DNA from: Candidatus Sericytochromatia bacterium
Lineage (GTDB): Bacteria; Cyanobacteriota; Sericytochromatia; UBA7694
Reading direction: 5' to 3'
DNA length: 64,000 bases
Assembly: GCA_018780035.1 (NCBI GenBank)
Contig: JADMKE010000016.1
Location: 124,001-188,000 of the forward strand
Positions 19,633-29,422 of the stretch are shown one piece after another. Both the position numbers and the translations under genes were made by a program. The notes below the pieces were generated by a model. It made no database searches, was not told the DNA's origin, and saw only the letters and a list, made by a program, of their open reading frames with translations. Every line of letters starts with the position of its first letter. The first letter of the stretch is position 1.

Positions 19633-20172
19633 TTAACGCGCCAAAGCACTGGAAAGGAAATTGATTGGAACATAGATATCCAGGCTGGCGGGCCAACCGG
19701 CATCATCTTGCCCCTGTAAGGTAACTTTGGCAGAAATTTGGCTATTGATACGTCCCTGTGAGAGCGGATTGCCCAATTCAACCACATGAGAACTGATCAC
19801 AGGCAATTCGACCAGACCTTTGCCAGAAATGACGTTGCCTTCTTTGTCAAATTGGTGCGAAGAAGGTACTCTCACAGATCCTGTAATCGTCACGACTTTG
19901 GGGTTTAAACTTAAAGACTCAGGCAAATAAGTAATGGTGATCGTATCATAGGTTACACCAATACTCCCCGGTTCTCCCTCTAAGGCAATCTTGGGGTTTT
20001 TAATCTCTGCACTGATACGGCTTTGATCCACAGTATAAGTAACAGAAGCGTTAATCGAACTCTCAGCGGCTGCAGAAACCTTGATTTGAGCTGGAATATT
20101 TGTATAGAGACCACAGCCCCCAATTAAAGAGGCCAAAACAAAAAAACCAACGAGTTTAGAATTGAATTTCAT
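19633..20172 (-). CDS. Lipoprotein of unknown function
   Basis: A 179-residue protein. A signal peptide ends in a clear lipobox (ASLIGGC, Cys20), so it is lipidated on a membrane. The mature part is beta-strand-rich with no recognised motif. It is followed 3 nt later by the Flp-like pilin gene. A shared role in pilus or surface structures is an inference from this context. No family is recognised. Confidence 0.65.
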   Translation of the reverse strand: MKFNSKLVGFFVLASLIGGCGLYTNIPAQIKVSAAAESSINASVTYTVDQSRISAEIKNPKIALEGEPGSIGVTYDTITITYLPESLSLNPKVVTITGSVRVPSSHQFDKEGNVISGKGLVELPVISSHVVELGNPLSQGRINSQISAKVTLQGQDDAGWPASLDIYVPINFLSSALAR

Positions 20173-20239
20173 GAATAATAATGCCGTTCCATTCAGTGTG
20201 CTCTAAACGGCATTATAACATACGCAGGCTGTTTCTCTA

Positions 20240-21265
20240 TCAAGGAGCGGCAGAAGGATTCACCAAGACCACATTTGTTTGATTGAGAAAATCGGAGGCC
20301 CGCAACCCACGGTTATCCTGCACAACCTGATTCTTCAGCAAATTATTCTCAAGTTGGACCAGCCGATAGCGATCGACGGCTTCTTTGACCACCAAGACAA
20401 TCCGATTTGGACTGGGCTGAGCAGGGGTAATTTCGTCTTTGCGAAAGGCCACTTGCTCCTGCCCATAGGCCCGAATAGCCAATTGAGACAATTGATTCAA
20501 CATGCTGGGATTGGTCAGGCTTTGCGCCACCATCTGATACGCGGCCTGAATCGCTGAACTGTCTGTCGTTTGTTTAGAGAAATTCAAGAGTCCATTGATC
20601 ACCACAGTCTGTTGGTTGCGCAAGCCTTCCAAAGCCTGTTTGGGTTGCTGTTGTGTAAACAGACTTTCAAAAGCCGCCAAGTCAGTAATATAACGCTCTG
20701 TGTATTCAGTGGCCTGAAAAACAGCCGTCAAATCTTTGAGCGCAGTTGTCACGGATTCAGAAGTCGCCCCCGAACCCAGCGATTGGGGTGTTTCGAATTG
20801 ATTTTGATAAATTTGCAGATTGAGATTTATCCCTGTCAGCATCTGATTCAAGGCATCGGCATATAATTGCTGAAATTCTTGTTTGTACAGTGCTTTATCT
20901 GATTCAGGTGTTTCAGTACCCGAAGACGTTGTCAGGGCATTGGCTGCCAAAACCATCGCAGGCAATACTTTCTCAGCGGCGGCTTGGTAAGCCTCTATAT
21001 CGGGTGTAACAAATTGCAAGCGGCCTGAAATTTGTAAAAAAGCGTTGCGGGCCTGGTTTAAGGCATTGCGCGCAGACAAACTGGCCGAATTGGCAGAGAT
21101 ATCGAGTGGATCTTGAAAGAAATTACTGGCAGAAGGTGTAGGCACACTCCCTGTCGTAGAAACCTCGCCACAGGCAACAAGAGAAAAAATTGTTCCCAAA
21201 CAGAGCACCGTTGCCGAAATTTTCAAAGGCATTTTAGGCAAAGACAACCGTTGCTGATAATTCAT
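20240..21265 (-). CDS. Lipoprotein of unknown function
   Basis: A 341-residue protein. The signal sequence ends in FSLVAC, a fair lipobox. The mature protein is mainly alpha-helical with many Gln, Ala and Asn. Start ATG 21265 is chosen; a longer frame to 21319 would overlap the upstream synthase gene and adds no signal. The gene lies 40 nt downstream of the membrane spermidine synthase gene and 67 nt upstream of another lipoprotein gene. I see no family signature. Confidence 0.6.
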   Translation of the reverse strand: MNYQQRLSLPKMPLKISATVLCLGTIFSLVACGEVSTTGSVPTPSASNFFQDPLDISANSASLSARNALNQARNAFLQISGRLQFVTPDIEAYQAAAEKVLPAMVLAANALTTSSGTETPESDKALYKQEFQQLYADALNQMLTGINLNLQIYQNQFETPQSLGSGATSESVTTALKDLTAVFQATEYTERYITDLAAFESLFTQQQPKQALEGLRNQQTVVINGLLNFSKQTTDSSAIQAAYQMVAQSLTNPSMLNQLSQLAIRAYGQEQVAFRKDEITPAQPSPNRIVLVVKEAVDRYRLVQLENNLLKNQVVQDNRGLRASDFLNQTNVVLVNPSAAP

Positions 21266-21305
21266 AGATCCCAACTCTCTTTGTTTTGCACTTATTATAA
21301 ACTCC

Positions 21306-22829
21306 CTAGCGGATTCCATTCCATCCTTTAGCGTAATAAGTTAAAAGTCGCGGTTGCATCAAACTGTTTATTTGAATCGAATTCAAATCCAGCAAAAGAT
21401 CCTCTGGAAACATAAACAAAGCTGGCAGGGTTTGGGTATTTAAAAAACGCATTGAGACATTCTTGTTGAGACGCCACTGCTTAAAATCTAGCGGGTAACG
21501 ACTTGCCAATTGAAAGCCCCAATTGCCAAAAGAGGGGATATCCACTTGATAAGGTAAAACATGGAAACCAGCGTGTTGTAAGGTTTTGTGAATCGACCAA
21601 AAAGCTTCACGGGCAAAAAAGGGAGAGGTACTTTGGGTGACCATCACCCCCTGATAACTCAAACGCTTTTTTAAGAGCTGATAAAATTCATGGGCATATA
21701 ATTTGGCCAAAGCCGTGTGACTGGGATCTGGCAAGTCCACCAAAATGAGGTCATAGAGCTGATCGTCTTGTTCGACAAATTTATAGGCATCTTGATTGAT
21801 AATTTTGAGTTTGGGGTGGTTCAAACTGCCCTGATTTAACTGAGTCAAAAAAGATTCTGTTTTAAAAATCTCAGTCATAGCAGGATCCAAATCCACCAAA
21901 ACCACCTGCTCAACCTGAGCATATTTTAAAATTTCTCTTGCAGCCAGGCCATCCCCACCTCCCAATACCAAGATCTTGCGGGCCTGAGGTACAGCCGAAA
22001 AAGGCACATGCACCAAACTCTCGTGGTAGCGGTATTCATCAAGAGAACTGAATTGCAGACCGCCATTGATGTACAAACGAATATCTTTGTGCCACCGGGT
22101 CAGCGTAATCTGCTGGTAAGCGGTCTGCTGAGAGAAAATCACCTCATCCCGGTACAAGCGTTGTTCCAACAGTTCCTGTTGCGTCTGGCTTGTGAGCAAG
22201 AAAAAGCTTAATACCCCTAAAATACCCACAAACCCAAATACCAAAGCAGGAAAAAAGCGCAAAAGGGTGCGGTGGCGGACAAAATTAATCAACGCAATAC
22301 AGAGATTTAAAACACCCAATATCAGGGCTGTACGAATCAAACCCAAATGAGGCAAAAAAAGAATCGGAAAAAGCAGGGCTCCGATCAAGCCCCCAATATA
22401 ATCATAGGTTAAAACATGGGCCACATTTCGCCGCAGCGTTTCTTGCTGTTCCATCAGGCGGATCAAAAGTGGGATTTCAATCCCAACCAAAGCCCCAATC
22501 AAAAGTGTAACGGCCACCATAGCGTATTCATAGCTGTCGCCCAAAGTATAAGACCAAAATAAAAAGAGAGCAGATACCCCACCGATAAGACCGATTAAGA
22601 GTTCAGACAAAACAAAGGCATCAAAGAGGTGGTTTTTGACAAACTTCGAGGCAAAAGCCCCCAGCCCCATGGCACTCATATACAAGCCAATGGTGACCGA
22701 AAAATAAAAGACGGAATCACCCCAAAGATAAGAGGAGACCGCCCCAATAATCAATTCATAAATAATTCCACATACAGCCACCACCAAAATGCTCAAATAG
22801 AGCAAAGGGGTGGAAATGCCTAGACCCAC
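21306..22829 (-). CDS. Membrane-anchored spermidine synthase-like protein (SpeE family)
   Basis: The N-terminal half (about 1-205) has six to seven transmembrane helices. The C-terminal half (about 230-430) is a polyamine aminopropyltransferase Rossmann domain. It shows VLGGGDGLAAREILKY (nucleotide-binding), VVLVDLDPAM and the acidic LILVDLPDPSH. Known relatives transfer an aminopropyl group from decarboxylated SAM to putrescine, but membrane forms are poorly characterised. GTG 22829 is the likely start and the gene overlaps the stop of the upstream glycosyltransferase gene by 10 nt. Its position in a glycosylation operon is unusual. Confidence 0.82.
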   Translation of the reverse strand: MGLGISTPLLYLSILVVAVCGIIYELIIGAVSSYLWGDSVFYFSVTIGLYMSAMGLGAFASKFVKNHLFDAFVLSELLIGLIGGVSALFLFWSYTLGDSYEYAMVAVTLLIGALVGIEIPLLIRLMEQQETLRRNVAHVLTYDYIGGLIGALLFPILFLPHLGLIRTALILGVLNLCIALINFVRHRTLLRFFPALVFGFVGILGVLSFFLLTSQTQQELLEQRLYRDEVIFSQQTAYQQITLTRWHKDIRLYINGGLQFSSLDEYRYHESLVHVPFSAVPQARKILVLGGGDGLAAREILKYAQVEQVVLVDLDPAMTEIFKTESFLTQLNQGSLNHPKLKIINQDAYKFVEQDDQLYDLILVDLPDPSHTALAKLYAHEFYQLLKKRLSYQGVMVTQSTSPFFAREAFWSIHKTLQHAGFHVLPYQVDIPSFGNWGFQLASRYPLDFKQWRLNKNVSMRFLNTQTLPALFMFPEDLLLDLNSIQINSLMQPRLLTYYAKGWNGIR

Positions 22830-25561
22830 GAGGGGAACCAGCGCAGCAGATTATAATACCACCAGGGGATGGGAAAAGCTGAATAGATCGGATAAAACAT
22901 CACAAACAGCCCACAGGCCAAAGCCATATAGCCCCGCACGATCCAGGGACCTGCATTTTTCCAGCGCTCTACCGCAAAACCCAAAGCAGCCGCAATCGAT
23001 AGACAGGCATAAGGCACCGCCTCAAAGAAATAATGGGCAAAATTCAGGGTTCGGGGTGAAAGCCCCCAGGGCAGATACATAAACAAACAGGCAAAACCCA
23101 AAAACCACAGGTTCAGATTTTTGCGCAACAACCCCTGCCAAATGACAACCAATACCACAGGCATCGACAGCCACCAAATTGCAGGGTTGCCCAAAGCCAG
23201 AATTCCACCAATGGTGTTATTGCCATTGTTGTGAAAATAATACCAGGTGGGGCGCACAAGCCAAGGCCAGGTATACCAAGCAGAATAATAGGGATGGGGA
23301 TCCGTGAGTTGAGCATGATAACGCCAAATCCCCTTTTGCATTTCGATCACCTCTTGAACCGAATGGCCCAAGCTCATGTATTGAGAATAAGAGGCCAAAT
23401 ACAAAATAGCTGGGATCAAAATAACGGCAACCGGTATAATCACCAAGGGCAAAAAGGTATAGAGCCAACGCTGGAAAGAATTGCCTATTTTGGCAAAATA
23501 GCGGTACATCAAAAGAGAGGGGATCACCACTCCAATCGCCAAAACCCCCATCATAAAGCCATAAGACCAGAGCGAGGTCCAGCGGGTACAAAGCGAAAGT
23601 CCAATAAAGACAACGGCTCCGAGAAAGTAAAAATAACTGGAGAGATAGTTTTTGGTTGAATCTAAACGGTGCCAATAGACCTGGAAGAAACGCCAGGTAA
23701 ACATCAGGGCAGTAACCTGAAACAGCGTGGCAAAGATATTGGTCATGGCTGTACGCGACTGGACAAAATAAACCCCATCACAGGCCAAAAGAAGCGTTGC
23801 GCAAACAGCTTGCCAACGGTGAGGTAAGGTAAATCGCGCCAATAAATAAACCGAGAGTAAGAGAAAAGAACCAGCAATCACAGGCAAAATACGCCAGCCA
23901 ACACCTGTTAACTCATAGACATTGACCCCAACCGCGATCAAGAGCTTGGCCAAAGGCGGATGCACCCACTCAAAGGGGTGCATGCCCAAGACATATTCGC
24001 CACCCGCACGGGCGTGGTAGACCTCATCAAAAACCATTTCAGGCGGGAATTCCAAGCGCCACAATTTAAGCAGGGCAGAACCCACAACAAACAGAGCGAT
24101 GATTTTAATATCCTGCCAGTCCAAAGGCTGGGGAACAGGTATCAGGTCTCTGACATTTATACGGATAATTCTTTGCCACAATTTGAGGGAACTTTCTTTG
24201 AGTCTTTCAGAGGCATCCAACAAGGGACCTTGCACCAAAACAAAGACGATCCAAGCAAAGATAATAATATTCAAGACGGCCAAAGGCTTGTACCACCCCT
24301 TGGCTAAAAACTCATTCATACTGTACAAAAATGAAGGGAAATTCAACTCACGTTTGGTACCAGGCAATTCATACAATAAATTGAGCATAAAAATAAACGA
24401 TAGCGAATAAAAGGAAGCCACCAAACGGCGGTTTAAGACCATCGATCCCAGAAGAAAAAACAAACCACTGAACAAATAACGTTCGTGCATGCGGGTCGGG
24501 AAAAGAAAAAAGGCAATCATGATCAAGGTAGAGGTATGCCAAATGACAACCCCACCGTCTTCATCTTCTTTCGGACGGTTTTGCCAAAAGAAAAGCAAAG
24601 CTCCGGCATAAGCCAGTGAAAAAAGAATCAGGCCCCAGGTTTTATGCTGCCAGAGCAAGCTCGGATTACCGCCACCAATCCCAAAAATTCCCCTGGAAAC
24701 ATCACTTTGCCACATATTGGTCAAAGACCAGAAATTAAAGGCTTGGATCGAACTGTAGGGATAGAGATTGGCCTGGTTCACATATTGATTCACAAACCAA
24801 GTGATCATTTGATTTGTGGGCACAAAAATAGCTGTCAGGGCAAGGGTCGCCAACAAAGAGCCGACCAGACCTCCAGCCAATTGAGGCCAGCGCCGCCGCC
24901 ACAGGGTCCAGAGCAAAACAAAGGGCATCAAGATCAGCCCCTGGGGTTTGACCAAGATATTCAAGGTGGTGACCAGAATGGCCCCCCCTTCTTGTTTTTT
25001 AAGCATCAGCCAAACAGCCAAAAATTGCAGCACAAGTGTAATCGAATCAACTTGCCCCCACATGGCAGATTCATAGACAACGGCTGGGTGAATGGCAAAA
25101 ATGAAGGCCGGGATAATCGCCAAAAAGAAAGGGATATAACGCTTTAAAATAACGACAAATAGAGCCATACAGCCCAAGTCTGCCAAGATAGACGGCATTT
25201 TTACGAGCAGAGTGAAAAAGCCTTTGTTCCAATTGGCAAAATTGGGATCAAAAATGGCATAAAATTTGCCAATACCCCAAAGTACCAAAATATACAAAGG
25301 CGGATAATCACACCAAACCCCTTTGGCTGGGTCCACACTTTTATAGAAGCTGTGAAAATCATGGCGGGCCACATGCATGGCCCACGCTTTAAAGTTATTA
25401 ATATCTGTGGGGTGACCGTGCATGGTATTGGACAATACGATCCGCAATACCAAGGCGGTAATCAAAAGCGTCGCCAAGACCCAAAATTCTTGTGATTTCC
25501 AAAAAGCGGGAACGGTTCTTGTTATTTCTTGTTCTTCGTTATTCAGTGCTGCGTCTGTCAT
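22820..25561 (-). CDS. Fused pair of GT-C membrane glycosyltransferases (second half PMT/GT39-like)
   Basis: 913 residues that read as two GT-C modules in one chain. The first (about 25-455) has the GT-C first-loop acidic and HPAVVYESAMWGQVDS region and about ten helices. The second (about 480-900) is like dolichyl-phosphate-mannose-protein mannosyltransferase: FDEVYHARAGGEYV, HPPLAKLLIAVG and LLACDGVYFVQSRTAM. GT-C enzymes move a sugar from a polyprenyl phosphate donor to a protein or lipid in the periplasm. A typical PMT is about 500-700 residues, so fusion explains the extra length. It overlaps the ROK kinase gene and the synthase gene at its ends. Confidence 0.85.
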   Translation of the reverse strand: MTDAALNNEEQEITRTVPAFWKSQEFWVLATLLITALVLRIVLSNTMHGHPTDINNFKAWAMHVARHDFHSFYKSVDPAKGVWCDYPPLYILVLWGIGKFYAIFDPNFANWNKGFFTLLVKMPSILADLGCMALFVVILKRYIPFFLAIIPAFIFAIHPAVVYESAMWGQVDSITLVLQFLAVWLMLKKQEGGAILVTTLNILVKPQGLILMPFVLLWTLWRRRWPQLAGGLVGSLLATLALTAIFVPTNQMITWFVNQYVNQANLYPYSSIQAFNFWSLTNMWQSDVSRGIFGIGGGNPSLLWQHKTWGLILFSLAYAGALLFFWQNRPKEDEDGGVVIWHTSTLIMIAFFLFPTRMHERYLFSGLFFLLGSMVLNRRLVASFYSLSFIFMLNLLYELPGTKRELNFPSFLYSMNEFLAKGWYKPLAVLNIIIFAWIVFVLVQGPLLDASERLKESSLKLWQRIIRINVRDLIPVPQPLDWQDIKIIALFVVGSALLKLWRLEFPPEMVFDEVYHARAGGEYVLGMHPFEWVHPPLAKLLIAVGVNVYELTGVGWRILPVIAGSFLLLSVYLLARFTLPHRWQAVCATLLLACDGVYFVQSRTAMTNIFATLFQVTALMFTWRFFQVYWHRLDSTKNYLSSYFYFLGAVVFIGLSLCTRWTSLWSYGFMMGVLAIGVVIPSLLMYRYFAKIGNSFQRWLYTFLPLVIIPVAVILIPAILYLASYSQYMSLGHSVQEVIEMQKGIWRYHAQLTDPHPYYSAWYTWPWLVRPTWYYFHNNGNNTIGGILALGNPAIWWLSMPVVLVVIWQGLLRKNLNLWFLGFACLFMYLPWGLSPRTLNFAHYFFEAVPYACLSIAAALGFAVERWKNAGPWIVRGYMALACGLFVMFYPIYSAFPIPWWYYNLLRWFPSWV

Positions 25562-26477
25562 TCACGTCTATTTCCATGTCAAGTGCAAGTAAAGCGGCCC
25601 CCACAACCCCCGCTGCAGATCCCAATTGAGCCAAAGAGATAATGTCAGGGTTTTGCAAAGGCATACTCATTATAGCGCCAATACGGTCTTGTACAGGTTT
25701 CAATAAAAGCTTTTCTCCCTGTGACGAGATTCCTCCACCCAAAACCAGATGTTCAGGAGCCAGAGTATTGAGGATATTGGTACAACCGACAGCCAGCATT
25801 TCAATAAAATGGGCCACAGTTTCTTTGGCTATCACTTCTCCCTGGAAGGCCTGTTCAAAAATAGCTGGCCCTTTCAAGGCCAGATCGCCCCCACGTAAGC
25901 GATAACTTTTGAGCAGGCCATTGCCAGAAACATAGGCCTCTAAACAGCCTTGCTGGCCACAATTGCACATTCTCCCACCCGCATGCACGATCATATGCCC
26001 AAATCCAATACCCAGACCATGATTGCCTCGCAGTAAACGTCCATTCACGATCACACCACTGCCCAAACCGGTACCCAGGGTCAATAAAACAAAATGCTGA
26101 CTCTGTTTACCACTGCCCAGACAGTATTCCCCCCAAGCTGCAACATTGGCATCATTGTCAACAATCACAGGCACGCCCAGTCGCTCTTCCAAAACGGTTC
26201 GCAGTGAACGCCCTTCCCACCCCGGTAAATTAGGGGTACAGCCCAAAATGATCCCCTCTGGAAAAGCCACCAATCCAGGCGTTCCAATACCTACAGGCAA
26301 ATTTCCATATTGTTCAAGCAATGCTTGGATTTGCTCTGTGAGCAAATCCAAGATACTTTGGCCACCCAATTCCACAGGTGTAGCAACTCTGGTTTGAGCG
26401 AGAATTTCGCCAGATTCTTGAACCACTGCCAAATGAAGTTTGGTCCCGCCTAAATCTACTCCAATTGCCGAGCGCAT
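25539..26477 (-). CDS. ROK-family sugar kinase (glucokinase-like)
   Basis: A 312-residue ROK protein. It has the ATPase-fold phosphate 1 loop (GVDLGGTKLHLAV, about 5-17), DNDANVAAWGE, the TLGTGLGSG loop, and the zinc-binding CNCGQQGCLEAY typical of ROK kinases. These enzymes phosphorylate glucose or related sugars with ATP. ATG 26477 has AGAGGA about 8 nt upstream. It starts 1 nt after the upstream FapA-like gene stop and overlaps the glycosyltransferase gene by 23 nt. The absence of an N-terminal DNA-binding domain argues against a ROK repressor. Confidence 0.9.
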   Translation of the reverse strand: MRSAIGVDLGGTKLHLAVVQESGEILAQTRVATPVELGGQSILDLLTEQIQALLEQYGNLPVGIGTPGLVAFPEGIILGCTPNLPGWEGRSLRTVLEERLGVPVIVDNDANVAAWGEYCLGSGKQSQHFVLLTLGTGLGSGVIVNGRLLRGNHGLGIGFGHMIVHAGGRMCNCGQQGCLEAYVSGNGLLKSYRLRGGDLALKGPAIFEQAFQGEVIAKETVAHFIEMLAVGCTNILNTLAPEHLVLGGGISSQGEKLLLKPVQDRIGAIMSMPLQNPDIISLAQLGSAAGVVGAALLALDMEIDVNDRRSTE

Positions 26478-26478
26478 G

Positions 26479-27894
26479 TTAAATCCTCTCTTTGCCAATA
26501 TTCTCGTGAGCCTTCAGTTCATAGGCTGAAGGAATCAAACCATAACGACCAGGACGGTAGACAAGCGGTTTAGACATTGTTTTTTCAAGCACCGTTTCAA
26601 AGGGTTCCATCGAGATTACGGTACCCGCATAAAGTCGTTCCAAACAAATCAATTCAGCCTGTTTTACATTTTGCTTGACTTGAAAAAGTTGCTCCAATTG
26701 ACTGTGCAATTTTTGCAACGAGAACTCCAAGCGGGGTGTGCGACTGCGGAGGTGTCTGAGCATGATATCCTCCTGACTGCGTTTTTCCTTGAGCACATAT
26801 TCAGAGATAGTCATCCTCATTTCTGACAAACGGGTATCAAAGCGATCCTTTTCTTTCTGCAACTGCTGAATTTTATCTGTGAGATAGGGGTTATTTCCGA
26901 TAAAAAGCTGTGAGAGAAGGCCCGCTGAGCCAATGGTCTTGGCCCGAATAGAAATACTGGCACGCGTTTCTCCGCCAATAATTGAATCAGCTTCGACACA
27001 GTCCAAAGCGACACTATAAGATTGTGTCAATGTTTTGGCATAAATGGATTGTTGAGCTTCCAAAGTGCAGCGTTCAGCAAACCCCAAACAGATATGATTG
27101 GCAGCTTTGATCACAGCCATATCTTTGCCCTTAATGCCTTTTGTAATGAAAACATTTCCGCCTGAAAGAACCACTGCAGCATCCACATTTCCATTGATAA
27201 AAACATCCCCCTCAGCACTTAAACGCACATGATCGTGAACCGAACCATTAATAACAACCATGCCAGGGAAATGGCGAGATTCACTTAGATCTCTGTCTAA
27301 GATATACATCGGTTGAATATGAATATTGTGGGGCAGATGAACCAAAGGACAGCCTTCAATCGTGGAAACCAATACCTGTCCCTCCTGCTCTTCGATATGC
27401 AGGTTTTTCATTTTGGGAAAAGGCAAATCCCTTCCCCACACACCCGAAATCAATTCACCACGCAGGCTCATTCCTGGAGCACCCGCTGTTGCCGCATGTT
27501 TACGCAAAATAGGAGTATTTGCAGGTCTCAGATTTTTTTTAAAATCAGGCCATTCAATTTGGCTTGAAGCCTGCCTAAAATCCGCCAATAATTGCTGAAA
27601 GGGCTCGGGTTGAGATGAGGTTAAAACCTCAAAATAAGCGTCTTCACCTATTTCTGGAGCAATACCGGTCGCAACCAATTCTCGTTTACAACCGCCGACT
27701 TGGACAATTTCAACCAATTTGCGATGATGAATGCCATAGGTAATGCCTTGATCTTTTAAAAAATCAAGCAAAGATCTTACATTTAATTGGTAGCCTGTTT
27801 GAGGCCTGGGCAAAGGCAAAACCGTTAAAAAAACCTGATGTTGGTATTTTTCGGACAAACGGGGAAAATGAAGCTGAAATTGGTAAAAGGTCAT
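26479..27894 (-). CDS. FapA-family (DUF342) protein
   Basis: A 471-residue protein. After an N-terminal 140 residues, the FapA core (about 150-310) is a run of right-handed beta-helix-like repeats (VINGSVHDHV, FINGNVDAAV, VFITKGIKG). A coiled coil follows (about 330-440). The family has been called flagellar assembly protein A, but its biochemical function is not established. ATG 27894 overlaps the stop of the nth gene by 4 nt (ATGA). It lies two genes downstream of motB, which supports a link with motility or the cell surface. Confidence 0.8.
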   Translation of the reverse strand: MTFYQFQLHFPRLSEKYQHQVFLTVLPLPRPQTGYQLNVRSLLDFLKDQGITYGIHHRKLVEIVQVGGCKRELVATGIAPEIGEDAYFEVLTSSQPEPFQQLLADFRQASSQIEWPDFKKNLRPANTPILRKHAATAGAPGMSLRGELISGVWGRDLPFPKMKNLHIEEQEGQVLVSTIEGCPLVHLPHNIHIQPMYILDRDLSESRHFPGMVVINGSVHDHVRLSAEGDVFINGNVDAAVVLSGGNVFITKGIKGKDMAVIKAANHICLGFAERCTLEAQQSIYAKTLTQSYSVALDCVEADSIIGGETRASISIRAKTIGSAGLLSQLFIGNNPYLTDKIQQLQKEKDRFDTRLSEMRMTISEYVLKEKRSQEDIMLRHLRSRTPRLEFSLQKLHSQLEQLFQVKQNVKQAELICLERLYAGTVISMEPFETVLEKTMSKPLVYRPGRYGLIPSAYELKAHENIGKERI

Positions 27895-28523
27895 ACATGC
27901 GCAGCAGGGCAAAGTGCTGCCAAAAAACAGCGCTCACACTGTGGCACTCGAGCCTTACAAAGAGCCCGGCCATGGGAAATCATCAAATGCGGAAAGAGCA
28001 CCCAATCCGTTTCAGGAACGAGAGCCATGAGGTCTTGCTCGATCTTCTCTGGCTGGGTTGCCTGGGTCAAACCCAAACGCTGAGAAAGCCTGGAAACGTG
28101 GGTATCTACCACAACGCCATCAGCTTTGCCAAAGGCATTGCCCATGACCACATTGGCAGTTTTACGCCCCACGCCCCGCAAAGCTACCAACTTGGCCAAG
28201 TCATTGGGCACTTCGCCCCCATGTTCGCTCAAAATTTGCTGAGAGGCCTGTTGGATTGAGAGGGCTTTGTTGCGGAAAAAACCGGTGGGACGAATATCCT
28301 GCTCCAAGTCCAAGAGATCTGCTTGGGCAAAATCCTGGGGACCTGTGTATTTTTGAAAAAGATCTGCCGTAACCAGATTCACGCGTACATCGGTGCATTG
28401 GGCTGAGAGAATGGTTGCCACCATCAATTCAAAGGGATTTGAATAATGAAGCGCACAATGGGCATCGGGATAATGCTGCTTGAGGGCACTTAAAATCAGC
28501 TGCGCTTTTTTGGGCTTTCGCAC
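27891..28523 (-). CDS. nth: Endonuclease III
   Basis: A DNA glycosylase/AP lyase that removes oxidised pyrimidines in base excision repair. The helix-hairpin-helix ALRGVGRKTANVV contains the catalytic Lys121, and Asp140 lies in VDTHV. The [4Fe-4S] cysteines follow the C-x6-C-x2-C-x5-C pattern at the C-terminus. Start GTG 28523 is preferred: AGGAG lies 7 nt upstream and the resulting 210-residue protein matches E. coli Nth (211). A longer frame begins at 28583. It lies 69 nt after motB and its stop overlaps the next gene's start. Confidence 0.95.
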   Translation of the reverse strand: MRKPKKAQLILSALKQHYPDAHCALHYSNPFELMVATILSAQCTDVRVNLVTADLFQKYTGPQDFAQADLLDLEQDIRPTGFFRNKALSIQQASQQILSEHGGEVPNDLAKLVALRGVGRKTANVVMGNAFGKADGVVVDTHVSRLSQRLGLTQATQPEKIEQDLMALVPETDWVLFPHLMISHGRALCKARVPQCERCFLAALCPAAHV

Positions 28524-28592
28524 CCCATTACTCCTAACATAAGAAAACAGGAAAGGCACCCGAAAGGATGCCTCACCTGTCATTTCAATCGA

Positions 28593-29405
28593 TTATTTTT
28601 TCTGAGGTGTGGCGTCGCCAGCGTAAGGATTCAGCATTTTTTCAACTTCTTCCTCTTTGACTTGGCGGGTCCGTTCAATCAACTCAAGCTGTGTTAGTGC
28701 CTTTGTTTCATTTTTCTTGCTGCGTGTCTCAGCATTGACCAAAATGATATTAATGCGGCGATTGCGGGCCCGATTTTCAGAATTGATATTCGGCACCAAA
28801 GGGCGGGTATCTCCATAAGCTGCGGCTGAAATCTTGGTGGAATTAAAACCCACCTCACGAATAAAGAAACGCACGACTTCTGTTGCTCGTAAAGCAGACA
28901 ACTCCCAATTGGAGGCCATTTTAGCCGTATTGACTTTTTCATCATCGGTATGGCCCTCAACAATTACCTGGGCATCCGTATCTTTACAAAATTGGGCAAC
29001 CTCTTTCAACAAACGCACCACACGGGGTTTGATGGCCGATTCACCGGGGTCAAAAAAGATACTGTCCACAATCGAAATAATCGTACCACGCTCATCAGTC
29101 GAAAAACTGACGGATTTATCAATCCCAAAAGCGCGGGCAGCCTCTTCGATCGCCTCACTGGCGGCGGTAATCACCGAACGGGTGGGAGAAGATAAAATCG
29201 AAATCCCCACCGCACTGGCCTGCACAGACTCTTTATTCAAGGCCCGGCGCAGCGACTCCGAAATTGCCAACAATTTATCTTTGGAAACCTCCGAAGAGGC
29301 GAACATGACCACAAAGAAAATCATCAGCAGCGAAATCAGATCCGCATAAGTGGTTAACCAACGCTCTGTATTTTCTGGAGGAGTTTCTCTTTTTCTACGT
29401 GCCAT
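28593..29405 (-). CDS. motB: Flagellar motor stator protein MotB
   Basis: MotB anchors the stator to peptidoglycan and carries the proton path. A short cytoplasmic N-terminus precedes one transmembrane helix (about 17-40) holding the essential Asp22 in TYADLISLL. A plug/linker region follows, then an OmpA-type peptidoglycan-binding domain (about 115-245) with VEGHTDDEKV and NRRINI. The 270-residue length is normal. It lies 17 nt after motA on the same strand. The basic MARRKRE start and the whole plan are standard. Confidence 0.95.
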   Translation of the reverse strand: MARRKRETPPENTERWLTTYADLISLLMIFFVVMFASSEVSKDKLLAISESLRRALNKESVQASAVGISILSSPTRSVITAASEAIEEAARAFGIDKSVSFSTDERGTIISIVDSIFFDPGESAIKPRVVRLLKEVAQFCKDTDAQVIVEGHTDDEKVNTAKMASNWELSALRATEVVRFFIREVGFNSTKISAAAYGDTRPLVPNINSENRARNRRINIILVNAETRSKKNETKALTQLELIERTRQVKEEEVEKMLNPYAGDATPQKK

Positions 29406-29422
29406 GTTCTTTTACCTGTCCC

